Shown here in pieces: positions 20,836 to 31,477 of a stretch of DNA of 64,000 nucleotides. Position 1 is the stretch's first letter. Every line of letters begins with the position of its first letter. Under the pieces are notes generated by a model. The model saw only the letters and a list, made by a program, of their open reading frames with translations, was not told the origin of the DNA and made no database searches. Both the position numbers and the translations under genes were made by a program. Source of the stretch: Azolla caroliniana (lineage: Eukaryota; Polypodiophyta); assembly GCA_043228905.1 (NCBI GenBank), contig JBHGNT010000012.1, positions 17,670,001-17,734,000 on the forward strand, in the 5' to 3' direction.

Positions 20836-23106
20836 CCCTCAAGCTTGGCAGGTCAGGGATCGTCAATCTGAGATCGGTCATGAATTGCCAGAGCTTGTCG
20901 GCTCCTAAGGCTTTAGTGAAAATGTCGGCCATTTGAAGATTTGTGCTAATGTGTTGTAGGTCGACATCGCCAGCTAGAACGCGCTCTCGGATGAAGTGAT
21001 AGTTGTTGGGAGACAGGTCCCTCCGGATGGGAAGGGAGAAGAACAGTGCCGACGAACAATCTCGGTCGAGGCCGATAGGGCGAGGCCGAAACCGGAAGAG
21101 GAGTACCCGACTACGGAGAGCCGGATGGTGCAGACCCGGTGAGAACCGGATGAGGAGTACCCGGCTACGGAGAGCCGGATGGTGCAGGCCCTGTGAGAAC
21201 CGGATGAGGAGTACCCAGCTACGAAGAGCCGGATGGTGTAGGCCCGGTGAGAACCGGATGAGGAGTACCCGGCTACGAAGAGCCGGATGGTGCAGACCCG
21301 GTGAGGAATGCTCACTGGATGAAGAGACATATTCGTAAATATGTTTCTTAGAGTCCATCGAGGCTATATTTGTAAATAGTCGAAAAGTCATATTAGTATA
21401 AATATGAGTTAGAGCAAACTTATAGTTACTGTTGTTGTTATTCTTGTCTACGTGAGATTAGAGCACATAACTGTGTACAGAGACAGAGAGAGTGAGAGGA
21501 AGAGGTCGTTGCCTCTATTGTAACCGTCACTTGTGGTGAAGATCGTGAGCACGAGGTCGTTGCCTCCGTGAACTCACTGTTGTACATTCTAGCATAGTGA
21601 TAGTTTGCAGCCTGTGGGCTGCCGTGGTTTTTTCCCTAGTTTGGGTTTTCCACGTAAACATCCTGTGTACTCTTCTCTCCTTTGTGTCGCGTGTTTTTCC
21701 GTTTCTTGTTTTCTGTGTATGATTCTAAGCTTGGTTGTGGCCGAGCATTGTGCATAAGGAGCGTTGAGTTCCCGTCAATAGTGCACTTCAATGTGCTTTG
21801 TCCGCGCGTGGAACACCGGGTTCCGAGCCAAATAAATATTGCTCATGTTTTCGCAGTAAAGGGAAGTCGGATCCTTGATGGGTACTCCCAGATCCTTCAA
21901 AATCCTCTTGAGCCATACGGCTTCACATGCAGCTACAGCTGCACCCCTGTATTCCGCCTCCATACTCGAAAGAGCGACAGTAGGCTGCTTCTTGCTACTC
22001 CAGGATATTGCTCCGCTACCGAGGGAGAAAACAAATCCGGAGGTTGATCTTCTATCGGTTTTGTGGCCGGCCCAATCAGCGTCGGTGTACCCCTTGAGTC
22101 GTATTGGCATCGCGGTCTTGTGGAGGATGCCGCAATCCATTGTGTCGCTCACATATCGTAGAACTTGCTTAGCGCAATCCAAGTGAGTATCACGCGATGT
22201 TTGCATGAATTGGCTAAGGAGACCGACCAGATAACTAAGATCGGGTCGTGTGATCGTGAGGTAGATGAGACTCCCGATGAGTTGCCGATATTGAGTCGGC
22301 TCACACGCTTTGGTGCCGGAGTTCGCATCTAGTTTGAGTTTGCGATCGAGTGGGGTTGTCGTGGATTTGCACTCCGCCATCCCGAACTTGTATAACAAGT
22401 TGAGAATGTAGTGTTGTTGAGAGATCATGATTCCGGCCAAAGTCTGAATTACCTCGATGCCGAGGAAGTAGTGGAGCTCCTTCATGTTCGTCATCTCGAA
22501 CTTGTCGGAAAGGAGGGATTTGACCTTATTGATTTCGACGAGATGCTCACCTCCAATGACTAGGTCATCCACATATAAGATGATGATGAGCGGACTTGCG
22601 GAATCGCTTCATATGTAGAGGGAGTTGTCCGATTTTGACATACGGAAGCTAATTTGATGAAGATATTGCGTTATCTTCGAATGCCAAGCACGCGGTGCTT
22701 GCTTGAGGCCGTAGAGTGGCTTCTTGAGTCGGCATACAACTTTCGAATGGGTGCTCGAGTTGAAGCCGGGTGGTTGTATCATGTACACCTCCTCTTCTAA
22801 TTCGCCTTGTAGAAAGGCATTCTTGACGTCCATTTGATGGAGGTGCCATCCTTTCGTCGCGGCAAGCGCAATTACGATTCGCACCGTCGTCATCTTTGCC
22901 ACCGGGGCAAAGGTCTCTTCGTAGTCGACGCCATGCGTCTTAGCGTATCCTTTCGCTACGCGTCGAGCTTTGTAGCGGTTTATAGAGCCATCGGCGTTAT
23001 ACTTGACCTTGTAGATCCATCTGCATCCGATCGCCTTTTTGTGTGGTGAGGTGGGAACGAGATCCCACGTCTCGTTCTTCCATAGTGCCTGCATCTCCTC
23101 GTTCAT
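20836..23106 (-). pseudogene. Copia G reverse transcriptase and RNase H, split by solo LTR K
   Basis: The minus-strand chain 23106-22609 has [51 protein letters not shown] and RLKKPLYGLKQAPRAW. After a frame change, 22572-21783 starts at the second half of the active site (DDLVIGGEHL). It continues through LHYFLGIEVIQT, YLTITRPDLSYLVGLLSQF and YTDADWAGHKTDRRSTSGF to VFHARTKHIEVHY. Solo LTR K interrupts exactly there, and YHFIRERVLAGDVDLQHI resumes at 21003, ending near 20836. The main catalytic domains are complete apart from the frame change near the YVDD motif. Confidence 0.85.
21004..21777 (+). repeat. Solo LTR K of the copia J family, inserted in copia G
   Basis: A 774-bp LTR starting TGTTGGGAGACAGGTCCC and ending GAGTTCCCGTCA, flanked by the perfect 5-bp duplication ATAGT (20999-21003 and 21778-21782). 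Its ends and its 54-bp internal repeats (four units, 21107-21322) match the LTRs of copia J in the opposite orientation. A TATAAATA box is at about 21397-21405. A lone LTR with a target duplication is the usual result of recombination between the two LTRs of a full element. Confidence 0.9.
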
Positions 23107-23238
23107 TGCTTCGATCCATCGCGGGTCCTTCGCGGTTCTGAAAAAGTTTCCAGCTCCCGTACTGTCGCTACCTTCATCATAAAGGCGTAATGGTACGCCA
23201 TATAATCGTTGTAGCCGAATCGGCTTACGGGGTTCTTT

Positions 23239-24585
23239 TCACAAGTGGATCGAAGCTGAGATGAGGGCTTTCTTAGCTCCGATTGGTACATCGAAGCTGT
23301 CGAACTCACTATCGAGTGAGTGAGTCGTTTCATTGTCATCGAAGCGATCATCTTCATATTCCGCCATTTTCGCCTTGCCTTTGTCCATCTTCGGGCTAGG
23401 TCGTGATGTGCTTTGATCGCTCAAAGGCTCTTGTGGTTCGCTCAATCGGGTCGTGATCGGACTTTCTTCGATCATGCGCGTAGGGCGATCTTCATCCTCG
23501 ATCTCTTGTTCGGCAAATTCCGGGTCGAGCGGAGGCGAAGTTGTCTCTAGTGCATACCAGGATGCGGACTCGTCAAAAACGACGTCTCGACTTACTCGAG
23601 ATTTTCGAGTTGAGGGGTTGTAGCACTTGTACCCCTTTTGCTCCAATGAGTATCCTACGAGGATACATTTCTCCGACTTCAGGTCAAGCTTTTAACGCTT
23701 CTCTTCGGGGATGTGCACATACGCTATTGCGACGAATATCCGGATGTGTGATAAGTCCAGCTTCTTTCCGAAGTATTTTTCATGCGGAGTGACCTCGTGC
23801 ACACCGGATGTTGTGCACCAGTTCATTAGGTAGACGGCCGTATTTGCAGCTTCAGCCCAATATGACTTGGGCATATGCTTCTCATTCATCATGGCTCGCG
23901 CTACTTCGAGGATGTGCCGATTTTTGCGCTCAGCTACTTTGTTTTGTTGCGGAGTGTGTCAGCAAGTGAATTCTCGCCGAATTCCTTCCTTTCAGAGATA
24001 CGCCGTGAAATCGTCCGAGAAGTACTCCTTGCCGCCATCCAATCTAAGGCATCGTACATGCCGGCCCGTGGCTTTCTCGACTTCATTCTTGAAATTTTGG
24101 AAGTGTCCGAACACTTCGCTCTTTTGCTGCATCGGGTAGATCCAAGTGTGCCTAGAGAAGTCGTCGATGAAGAGCACGTAATATCGGCATCCGCCGAATG
24201 TAGTCGTCTGCACAGGGCCCCATACGTCGGAATGGACTACGTCCAGTAGACCTTTGCTCACGTTCCACTCTTTCGGGAATGGGTGTCGGTGTTGCTTGCC
24301 GAATTGGCACGCTTCGCATACACCTTCAATCTCCTTCTCTTTGAATGTCGAGAGTCCGATGACCACTCCTTTCGATTTCATTTCTTTGAGTTTGTTGAGA
24401 TTGATGTGGCCGATTCGCTTGTGCCATAGCTCTATGTCGGAGTCGGCTTTCGTGTTTTTCGCGAACATGGCGGATTTCATCTCGCGTGAATCGAGAATGA
24501 ACATCCGGCCCTCTCTTCGTCCGCGTGCGATGAGTCGGCCCTCTTTTTTGATGAAGCAACCACCTTGATTAAATCGAACTTGCAT
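23239..24585 (-). pseudogene. Copia G integrase
   Basis: The minus-strand chain 24585-23992 carries the zinc region (IELWHKRIGHINLNKL, GVCEACQFGKQHRHPF) and catalytic aspartates in VVHSDVWGPVQT and CLRLDGGKEYFSDDF. After a frame change near 23950 the rest is readable at 23892-23692 (MPKSYWAEAANTAVYLMNW). The integrase tail at 23646-23239 (EQKGYKCYNPSTRKSRVSRDVVFDE) leads to the reverse transcriptase. This enzyme would insert the element cDNA; it is broken by at least two frame changes. Confidence 0.8.
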
Positions 24586-24748
24586 CCCTTGCTCTACAAG
24601 TTGGCCGAATGGTCAGTACATGCAAGACATTTTTAATGTAATTTTTCTTACCTTCTTTTCCGAACGGAACATTGCCAATATGCCGAATCGGGTGCGTAGT
24701 GTCGTCTCCGGTTTCGACATAGCCGGGTTGGTCTGGCTCTCGAAGTTC

Positions 24749-25444
24749 TCAGAACCATTCTTGATGCGATGTCATATGGTTCGAGGCACCGGAATCGACG
24801 AACCATATGTCTTCCGGACCGGAGGCACTAGTTGAGGTGGCGGCCGACATAGAGTTTGCTCTATGTTTCATCATGAACATTCCGCCACGGTCGGAGTTGT
24901 GCGCATACATTCCGCCACGATCTTCGTAGTCGGAGTTGTGCCCGTACATTTTGCCACGGTCGGATTTGTGTGCATACAGTCCGCCACGATCTTCGTAGTC
25001 GGAGTTGTGTGCGTAATTCATGAGTTGTCGGCTTGTGGAAGCCGATTCACACATCTTCTTTCGGCACTCTTCTTCGTGGTGGCCGAGCTTTCCGCAATAT
25101 CCGCATTCGGTTGCGTTTTGACGGCTCGGGGCGAAGTGGAAGCTCCCCCTTCTTGCGAAGGTTCCTCGTTGGCCTTCGTTTTGCGGCCGAAATTGGGAGT
25201 TATTGTCGTAGGTCGGACCTCGTCCGCCTTGTCCTTGGCTGAATCGGCCTCTCCCTCGTCCGCGTCCTCTTCCTCCATTAGAGTGCGTGTAGAGCATGTG
25301 GCCTTCCGACTCATTGCTCCTTGTACGCATGTGGTTTTCTTCGACCAATAGCATTGATTGGAGCTCGAAGAAGGAGGGAGATTCTCCCATGCTAGAACGG
25401 CGGTTCGCATCTTGCCGAACCGAGGTGCGAGGCCGACGAGGCAT
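24749..25444 (-). pseudogene. Copia G nucleocapsid, repetitive linker and protease
   Basis: The minus-strand chain has ESPSFFELQSMLLVEENHM (end of capsid), an RG-rich stretch (GGRGRGRGRGRFSQGQGGRG) and an intact zinc knuckle CGYCGKLGHHEEEC near 25105-25064. An expanded repeat built on YAHNSDYEDRGG and YAHKSDRG (about 25015-24880) follows, then the protease motif WFVDSGASNHMTSH near 24812. The protease continues past 24749 only after a frame change. Copia A has one copy of the linker motif where G has about four to five. Confidence 0.8.
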
Positions 25445-25891
25445 ATTTGCACCATCTCATCATCATCTGTACTTACACTAATTGAGCTGAGCGAGTCGCA
25501 AAGCTCCTTGATCTTCAAGGTGTATGTCATGATGGACATGTCCCTTTGTTGAATGTTGTTCAACTCTTGGTGGAGTTGAAGCTTCCTCGTGGTCGTGTTG
25601 GCGGCGAAAATCTTTCGTAGATTTTCCCACACTTCCTTCGGCGTCTTTCTCGAATGTAACCGAGCATGTGTTCGTGAACACATGTCGCCAAACAATACAT
25701 CACACAGCTTGCGGCTTGCTCCCATGTCGCGTATCCGGGAGCCGCTTCGGAGGTGGGTCTTCATGCGCTCCTTTGATGTAGCTCTAATAGCCTTGTCCGA
25801 CAAGGTATTGGTGCATCTTGTACTCCCAAGATGCGAAGTTTTTTCGATCCAACTTCTCGGTAGGGAGAGCGCTCCCCATTTGAGTATTCAT
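25445..25891 (-). pseudogene. Copia G gag, N-terminal and capsid part
   Basis: The ATG at 25891 opens MNTQMGSALPTEKL, the same start as copia A. The capsid part is readable at 25803-25445 with KEVWENLRKIFAANTTTRKL, ELNNIQQRDMSIMTYTLKI and DDDEMVQICLVGLAPRF. Frame changes lie near 25680-25720 and 25430-25450. A run of TTC/TTCTTC triplets just upstream (25901-25929) lies in the leader. Confidence 0.75.
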
Positions 25892-26047
25892 TAAGTCGAT
25901 TCTTCTTCTTCTTCTTCTTCTTCTTCTCTCTTCGAATGCGAGCTATATAGCGAAGCTACGATAGCTATGAGCCGGTTCTTGGTTGTCGGCGTAGAACACA
26001 ACACGCGAGCACGATGAGGCGAATGGGCTAGATCGAGCTACCAAATC

Positions 26048-26059
26048 GCTCTGATACCA
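26048..26059 (-). other. Copia G primer binding site
   Basis: The minus strand reads TGGTATCAGAGC directly inside the 5' LTR, complementary to initiator Met tRNA. Confidence 0.9.
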
Positions 26060-26438
26060 TGTAAAGAATCAAGAGATGGATTCTTGTGAAGCGGAAGAGA
26101 TATGAGTTATGTGTGTGTATGAGAGAGAGAGTGAGAGAGTGAGAGAGACAAGGAATACGCAAGGTAAAAGTATATTGACAAAGGAGAAAGACTCAACATT
26201 ATACAAGGTGGGAGGATGGTGCTTTATGTAGTCACCCTCTCTCCTCATTATCTACAAGCCTCATGGAGCATGGGGAATGTGAAAGCTCATAAGTTGTGTC
26301 ATAGAATATGATTCTATGACTCATACTAAATGCTAGAATACAAAGTGGTGACATAATGGTGACTCTTGACCGTTGGAGTGTCTCTTCACTCTCAAGGTGA
26401 GTTCACACACTAGACCAAGTTGAGCTTGATTCTCAACA
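26060..26438 (-). repeat. Copia G 5' LTR
   Basis: 379 bp, with the same termini as 20166-20546 and about 98 percent identity by eye outside the GA repeat. Flanked outside by GTTTT. Confidence 0.9.
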
Positions 26439-26443
26439 GTTTT

Positions 26444-27037
26444 TTTAAAAGAAACATATATGTCAAGAGTCCTTATTTCCCCCTCGTTTACTACAAAATA
26501 TGTTGGTACATTACCTAACCTCAAGTCTCGTAATTACGATGGCATACGCCAAAGTGCAACCTAATGGTCAAGCCAAACATATGATAAAATCGAGACACGT
26601 AATCGAGGCATGTAGCCTCTACGCACACGAAACATCCAAAAATAAGGGTTAATCGTAATACGCAATTGAGGTATTGACCTCATACGCATACGTAACATAT
26701 GTATGTGAGCATAATACACAATTGAGGTATTAACCTCGTACGCATACGACACTAATCACATATTAAATATATGTCAAATGAGGTATTGACCTCATACACA
26801 TATGTAAACGTTTTATACAACCAATTAATTACCACTACAACATCATTGAATTAATGAAAACAATTACATATAGACTATACACATGATTAGATGGGAGAAG
26901 AAAAAATAGAAAAAAAAAAAGGAAAGAGTTACCGAAGCTCCTTTGTTGATCGTTGTCTGGATCAAGGCTGACCGCACATCGATCGATCACCATTAATCAA
27001 CAAAACAAAAGACAACAAAAGAAACATTAGTAAATTA
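26444..27037 (-). other. Gypsy E leader, distal part, with iterated palindromes
   Basis: Non-coding leader between copia G and the primer binding site. It contains an array of about 56 bp period built around the imperfect palindrome GAGGTATTRACCTC at 26668-26681, 26724-26737 and 26780-26793, with a diverged GAGGCATGTAGCCTC at 26605-26619. Each is followed by a CATACGCATACG-like tail. Confidence 0.7.
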
Positions 27038-27049
27038 GCTCGGATACCA
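27038..27049 (-). other. Gypsy E primer binding site
   Basis: The minus strand reads TGGTATCCGAGC, one base different from the initiator Met tRNA site, 13 bases inside the LTR end. Confidence 0.75.
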
Positions 27050-27452
27050 ACTATCAGAGACATGAACTAATGTAAGCATAAAATAAGGATAAAACATAGA
27101 TCTACATAGATATAAAGGAGAGAGAGAAAGAAGGGTGTCGATCCACCCGGCCACCCCCGAACGAAGGGATCGAGATGGACTTGAGCCTCAATCGGTTTCC
27201 CATACCACATCCATGCCGTTGAATCGTACCTTGTGCTGCCGCGCTCACTACAAGACTTGACCCACCACAAGACAAAGTCTCAACGTAGTCAACAAGATGA
27301 TCAAATGATGGTAGCTAGGCCTCTTATTTATAATGATACCCAAGGCCCCCAGGCAAGTTCACACTTGGCCTAATGGGTTGTCTCAATCCCGAGGATTAAA
27401 AGTAATCCTCCCCTTCTTTATACTCTCGTTTAACCCTCACACTTATCCACGT

Positions 27453-28237
27453 TGTCGCGTTGTTACGCGCGTGCGTGGAGAAAGGCAAGACCACGGGGGT
27501 CTTGGACTAGGGAGTGACGGAGCGTAGGAAATCGTGCTTCACCTTTCCCAGGGCACCCCAGGAGCACACCGGAAGCAACCGAAGGGGGAGAGAGAGAAAG
27601 AGAGCAGGCACGCAACATTGACTCTCGCACGAACATGTACATAAGCCAGAAAGAAACCCTAAGACACACACACGCACACCAACAGAGACCCGAATATGCA
27701 CAACCAAATGTATATGTATTTACAAGACAACGAGATTCAACACCGACTTCTAGCCGGACCTAGGCCGCATGAGATACAACCGTTGTCTACTACCAAGCCG
27801 TCGGTCGGGGAGCTCTCGGGCTTGTCGCGCCGAGCGGGGTCTTGCACAGAGTACAGGACAAAAAACTGGAACGCTAGATGCCAAGGCTCGACACACAAAA
27901 GGACGAAGAAGAAGAAGAAGCAGAGGAGAGCAAGAAGAAGAAACCCTAAAACAAGAGAGAGAGAGAGAGAGAGAAAGAGAGAACGTCTTTCAGTCTAACG
28001 GTATACCCTACTAATACAAAATGGGCAACCCTTCTACAAGGGACCATCCCTTCCTTTTATAGAACAAGGAGAGGGATGCGTTACAATGTGGGATAAATCC
28101 CGATTTACATGGGATTCTTCGTCCCGACTTAACTCCTATTATTCACACAATTACACGAGGGTGAGTGCACATGGTGCACCCCGCTGATGTAGCCAATCTT
28201 TCCCGGTTTCCGCCTCTGGCCGAAATTCTTCACGACA
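27453..28237 (-). repeat. Element F 3' LTR
   Basis: 785 bp, paired with 31478-32266, differing by only a small number of bases by eye (for example GCGCGTGCG against GCCCGTGCG at the end). It contains GAA/GAG-rich tracts near 27900-27980. Confidence 0.9.
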
Positions 28238-30477
28238 TCCGCCCCCACCTAACCGCACGTCCACCGATACGTGCCAAATCTGGTTGAAAGGTGAGAGATT
28301 TCGGCCGGTGAGAAACCAGTCTTCCGTAATCCGCATCCCGGCTTGCTGCCAGTTTGAACCGTCGGTTGCGGTTCTCCCTTCGCGCTTACCTCTCCGTAGG
28401 CTCATTCGACCCGTCGATGGGTCCTTCACCACGATCTCCGTAGAACGCGTACTTCCGCTGGCCCTTGTTCGGCCGTATGCACGCTCCGGTCTCCGCCGTA
28501 TGCCCGATGTCCTCCGCTTGGAGAACGCCCGTAGTGGCCCGCTTGGCCTCCGTCAACCATTCGTGTTGTCCTGATTGCCATCCCATGTTGCTTCGCGTTG
28601 CCTTCGTCCTCTCGCCACCACCTTCTTTCTCCATGGTCTCGAACCGCCATGGTCTCCGGAATGGTGTGGGGGATCCTTTTCTGGCCTTCTACGCGGTACC
28701 TCCGAACCGCGCAACCCATCTTCGCGCTCGCCTTTCCACTCTGGCACCTCCGTGTGCCGCATACCCTCGTCCGTTGTTTGGCACTACCTGTGCTGTACTT
28801 AGGTTCATTGCACGCCTTGTCGGCCCCTTTCCCATCCAGATCGTGCATCACCGCTCACCCGTATACCGGTGTCCTCCGCATCTGAGGAACACCCCGTAGT
28901 AGCCCGCTTGGCCCTTCCCGTCTTCGTGTTGCTCCAACAGGTCCTGAGTCTTCTGCTTGCCGTCGTCCCCTCGCCCCCACCAGCTTGTCACCCCGGGTTT
29001 GTCGTGTCAGTCTTCGCTACTTCAACGGAGCTACCGAGATCTACGAAGCGAGTGTGGAGAATCCTCCTCCGGCCTCTCTTGCCATCCCCTGACTCCGACC
29101 CTGTGCAGTCCACTAAGCACCTGTCACCTCGTTCCCGGCACCTCCCTTGTGCCATCTTCCGCTTCCTTTGTTCGGCACCATCCGTGCCGAACACCGTCCA
29201 GTAGTCACGCTTCGATCCGGCCCACGATGGCCACTTGCGAGACTCTTGTTTCGTCCCAGGTGTGCCTTTTCGGCCCGACGCACTTCCATGGGTTTGCCCT
29301 ACTGGCTCCTTCCGCTACCGTAACCGGCCGATAAGGATTTCGCACTTCGTCCACCCCGTCTTACCGACCTTTGTCGATGTCGGGTCCCGTTCCTTGCTGC
29401 CACCTTCCTTCTCCCTCGGTCTTACATTGCCACGTTGAAGGATCCGGTGTGAAGGATCCTCCTTGGGCCTCTAATTTGTCTTCCCAACCCTGTCCCGAGT
29501 CGCCCTTTTTCGCATGCCAAGAGGGCAATTTGCTCCGCGCCCTCTCCCGTGGTACCGACGTACCGTGTCCTCGGCCTCTTCGTAGGCCTGGTCTCTTCCT
29601 CCCTCCCGAATGGTTATCCGGGAGTTCGCTCCGCCCCGTTCTCGTTCGGGTCCATTCGTCATTCTTCAGATTGTCGGGTCCCGTTCTCCTGTCGCCACCG
29701 ACCTCTCCTATAGGACTCACGCCGGCACTCAGGCCGACAGCCGGATTGGTGTGAAGATCTCCATAGGACCGGTCTTCGTTCTCCTCTTCATCCCTTGTAC
29801 TTCTCCCGAACTCGTCGTTGCTCTCCTTCTCGTGTACCCGCCTCCATCTCCCATCTCTCTGGGTCTCACGCCGGCTCTCGTTGCCGGCTGCCTTCTCCCG
29901 AACTCGTCGTTGCTCTCCTTCTCGTGTACCCGCCTCCATCTCCCATCTCTCTGGGTCTCACGCCGGCTCTCGTTGCCGGCTGCCTGAGTCTCCAGATAAG
30001 ACGTGGTGTTTCCGCCTCGCAATGATTTGCGGACGCTCGTTCAGGGTACCGCTCCCAAGCACGTTCGGGGTACCGCTCCCAAGCACATTCGGTGAGAAGC
30101 ATCTGGTCTGTGATCAACCAAGCCCCGCCTGGGCTTGGTTCTCCAATGTCCGGAGTTTCGGCTCTCATGCCAACCTCTCCAGACTCGTTCCGAACCCTTG
30201 ATCACTTCCCTTCCAATTCCCGACCTTCGCCCGGTCGGTCTTTCTCCCCATGTCAAAGAGAGCGGCTCGTCCCGCACCCTCTCCCATATCGGCACCTTCA
30301 TGCCGAATCCGACCCTGATCGAACGATCCACGACCGGATTACGCTCCATCCGTATCGGAATGCCGATCTTTCCGTGCCGCCTCCGTCCTTGGCCTCCTCG
30401 CAGGCCGTTTCCCATCCCTCTTCGCTGGCATCGTGCCAGGACTCCTCGTCGGCGCCTTCCTTCTCTCCGGTCTCATG
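28238..30477. other. Element F interior without recognisable coding domains
   Basis: 2.2 kb of GC-rich sequence downstream of the gag frame. Long open frames exist on both strands, but none shows a known domain, and base composition alone can keep them open. It contains a perfect-looking 92-bp tandem duplication (29801-29892 and 29893-29984, starting TTCTCCCGAACTCG) and a short repeated GGTACCGCTCCCAAGCAC at 30035-30083. Confidence 0.6.
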
Positions 30478-31440
30478 TCAGCACACGGGCTCGACCACCG
30501 GAGTCTCCGGAATCCGTGTGGAGGGCTCTTCTTCGCTCCCGACCTTGTCCTCGGTCGGCAATTCTCCGCAAGTCGAGAGGGCGTTATGTTCCACACCCTC
30601 TCCCGTCGTACCGTCGTACCGGTTTTCCGCCATCGCGTGGGGCAAGTCCGTCTCCTCGGTCTCGGCTTGCGGCCTCGATCTTTCCTCTTCCTCGAGCATC
30701 GCCTCGAGAGCTGCATACGCCTCCGCAATCCTTGCCCCAACGCCGACCCTTGCCGACTCTCTTTGCCATTCGGCCTCTTCCCGTTGTGATGGCACGCCAT
30801 CGCGCGCCTTCCTCTTAGCCTTCTCGGCTCGCTCATCGTCTAGCCGTTGGCACACCCTTTCGACCTTCGACCAGTCCTCAGTGAGCCCATTCGCTCCATC
30901 ATCGTCTTCGAGCTCAATCCCGATGGCCTCCCGTTCCACTCGGTTGATCGACCTGACGAACAATAGGACTTTGTCCGCTCCCACCAAACCTTGTTCCCGC
31001 TCCGGGAGCCGAGCAAGCCGCCGCTCGTACTCTCGGAACGCCTTCATTGCGCCCCGGTGGGTCTTCGCCGACGATATCCATTGGTCGAAGTCACGCCTTC
31101 CCCGGCCTTTCGGCCGCCCTCCGTATGCCTTCAGGAGCGCCTCTTCGAAGGCCTCCCACGAACTATGAGCCTCACGGAGCTCCTTTACTTCCGCATGCAT
31201 CCGGACAGCTACGACCCGACAGAAGAACTCCAGCCTCAACGCCTCATCTACGCCACGCTCCTCCATTTCCGCGTTGTAGGCTTCAAGGTAAGATGGGACT
31301 TTGTCCCCGTTGAAACGGCTGACTCTCTCGACCACTCGCTCAACCGCTTGTTGCATTGCTTCTCGCCTCCTCACCACTCGTGCCGACTCCAACACCACTT
31401 CGGCCACCATCACCGCGAGGTCGTCATCTTCCGACTCCAT
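30478..31440 (-). CDS. Gag-like protein of element F
   Basis: An intact frame of 320 codons starting at the ATG at 31440, 38 bases inside the 5' LTR, and ending with TGA at 30480-30478. The N-terminal half has the helical, charged make-up of a retrotransposon gag capsid (VSRFNGDKVPSYLEAYNAEM, EFFCRVVAVRMHAEVKEL, SSWEAFEEALLKAYGG). The middle has WISSAKTHRGAMKAFREYER and DKVLLFVRSINRVEREA. The C-terminal third is acidic and glutamate-rich, with no zinc knuckle seen. It probably packages element RNA into particles supplied with enzymes by a helper element. The gag assignment rests on position, length and pattern. Confidence 0.7.
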   Translation of the reverse strand: MESEDDDLAVMVAEVVLESARVVRRREAMQQAVERVVERVSRFNGDKVPSYLEAYNAEMEERGVDEALRLEFFCRVVAVRMHAEVKELREAHSSWEAFEEALLKAYGGRPKGRGRRDFDQWISSAKTHRGAMKAFREYERRLARLPEREQGLVGADKVLLFVRSINRVEREAIGIELEDDDGANGLTEDWSKVERVCQRLDDERAEKAKRKARDGVPSQREEAEWQRESARVGVGARIAEAYAALEAMLEEEERSRPQAETEETDLPHAMAENRYDGTTGEGVEHNALSTCGELPTEDKVGSEEEPSTRIPETPVVEPVC

Positions 31441-31456
31441 CCTCCCTTGCCGCCTT

Positions 31457-31473
31457 TCACGTCGGGTTCACCA
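31457..31473 (-). other. Element F candidate primer binding site
   Basis: The minus strand reads TGGTGAACCCGACGTGA four bases after the 5' LTR. The leading TGG fits pairing with a tRNA CCA end; the tRNA species is not identified. Confidence 0.55.
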
Positions 31474-31477
31474 AAGA

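Larger units (their letters stand above)
20166..26438 (-). mobile_element. Copia retrotransposon G in the leader of gypsy E
   Basis: A minus-strand Ty1/copia element with LTRs 20166-20546 (3') and 26060-26438 (5') that differ by about eight substitutions and small indels. The perfect 5-bp target duplication is GTTTT (20161-20165 and 26439-26443). The primer binding site abuts the 5' LTR. All protein domains are present in order but with several frameshifts. Solo LTR K (21004-21777) splits its C-terminal tail. Close similarity to the much older copia A gives a family comparison. It is recent by LTR identity yet already non-functional. Confidence 0.9.

Noticed and set aside
21003-21338. Regularly spaced repeats that could suggest a CRISPR-like array
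   Set aside because: The units are tandem and contiguous without unique spacers, lie inside a plant LTR and occur in related LTRs.
27696-28014. Arginine/lysine-rich open frames in the plus strand, repeated at 31721-32125
   Set aside because: They are the two LTR copies of element F, with GAA and GAG tracts giving the basic runs.
30092-31168. A 358-codon plus-strand open frame, serine/proline-rich
   Set aside because: It lies antisense to the gag of element F. The frame is kept open by GC-rich composition and shows no domain.
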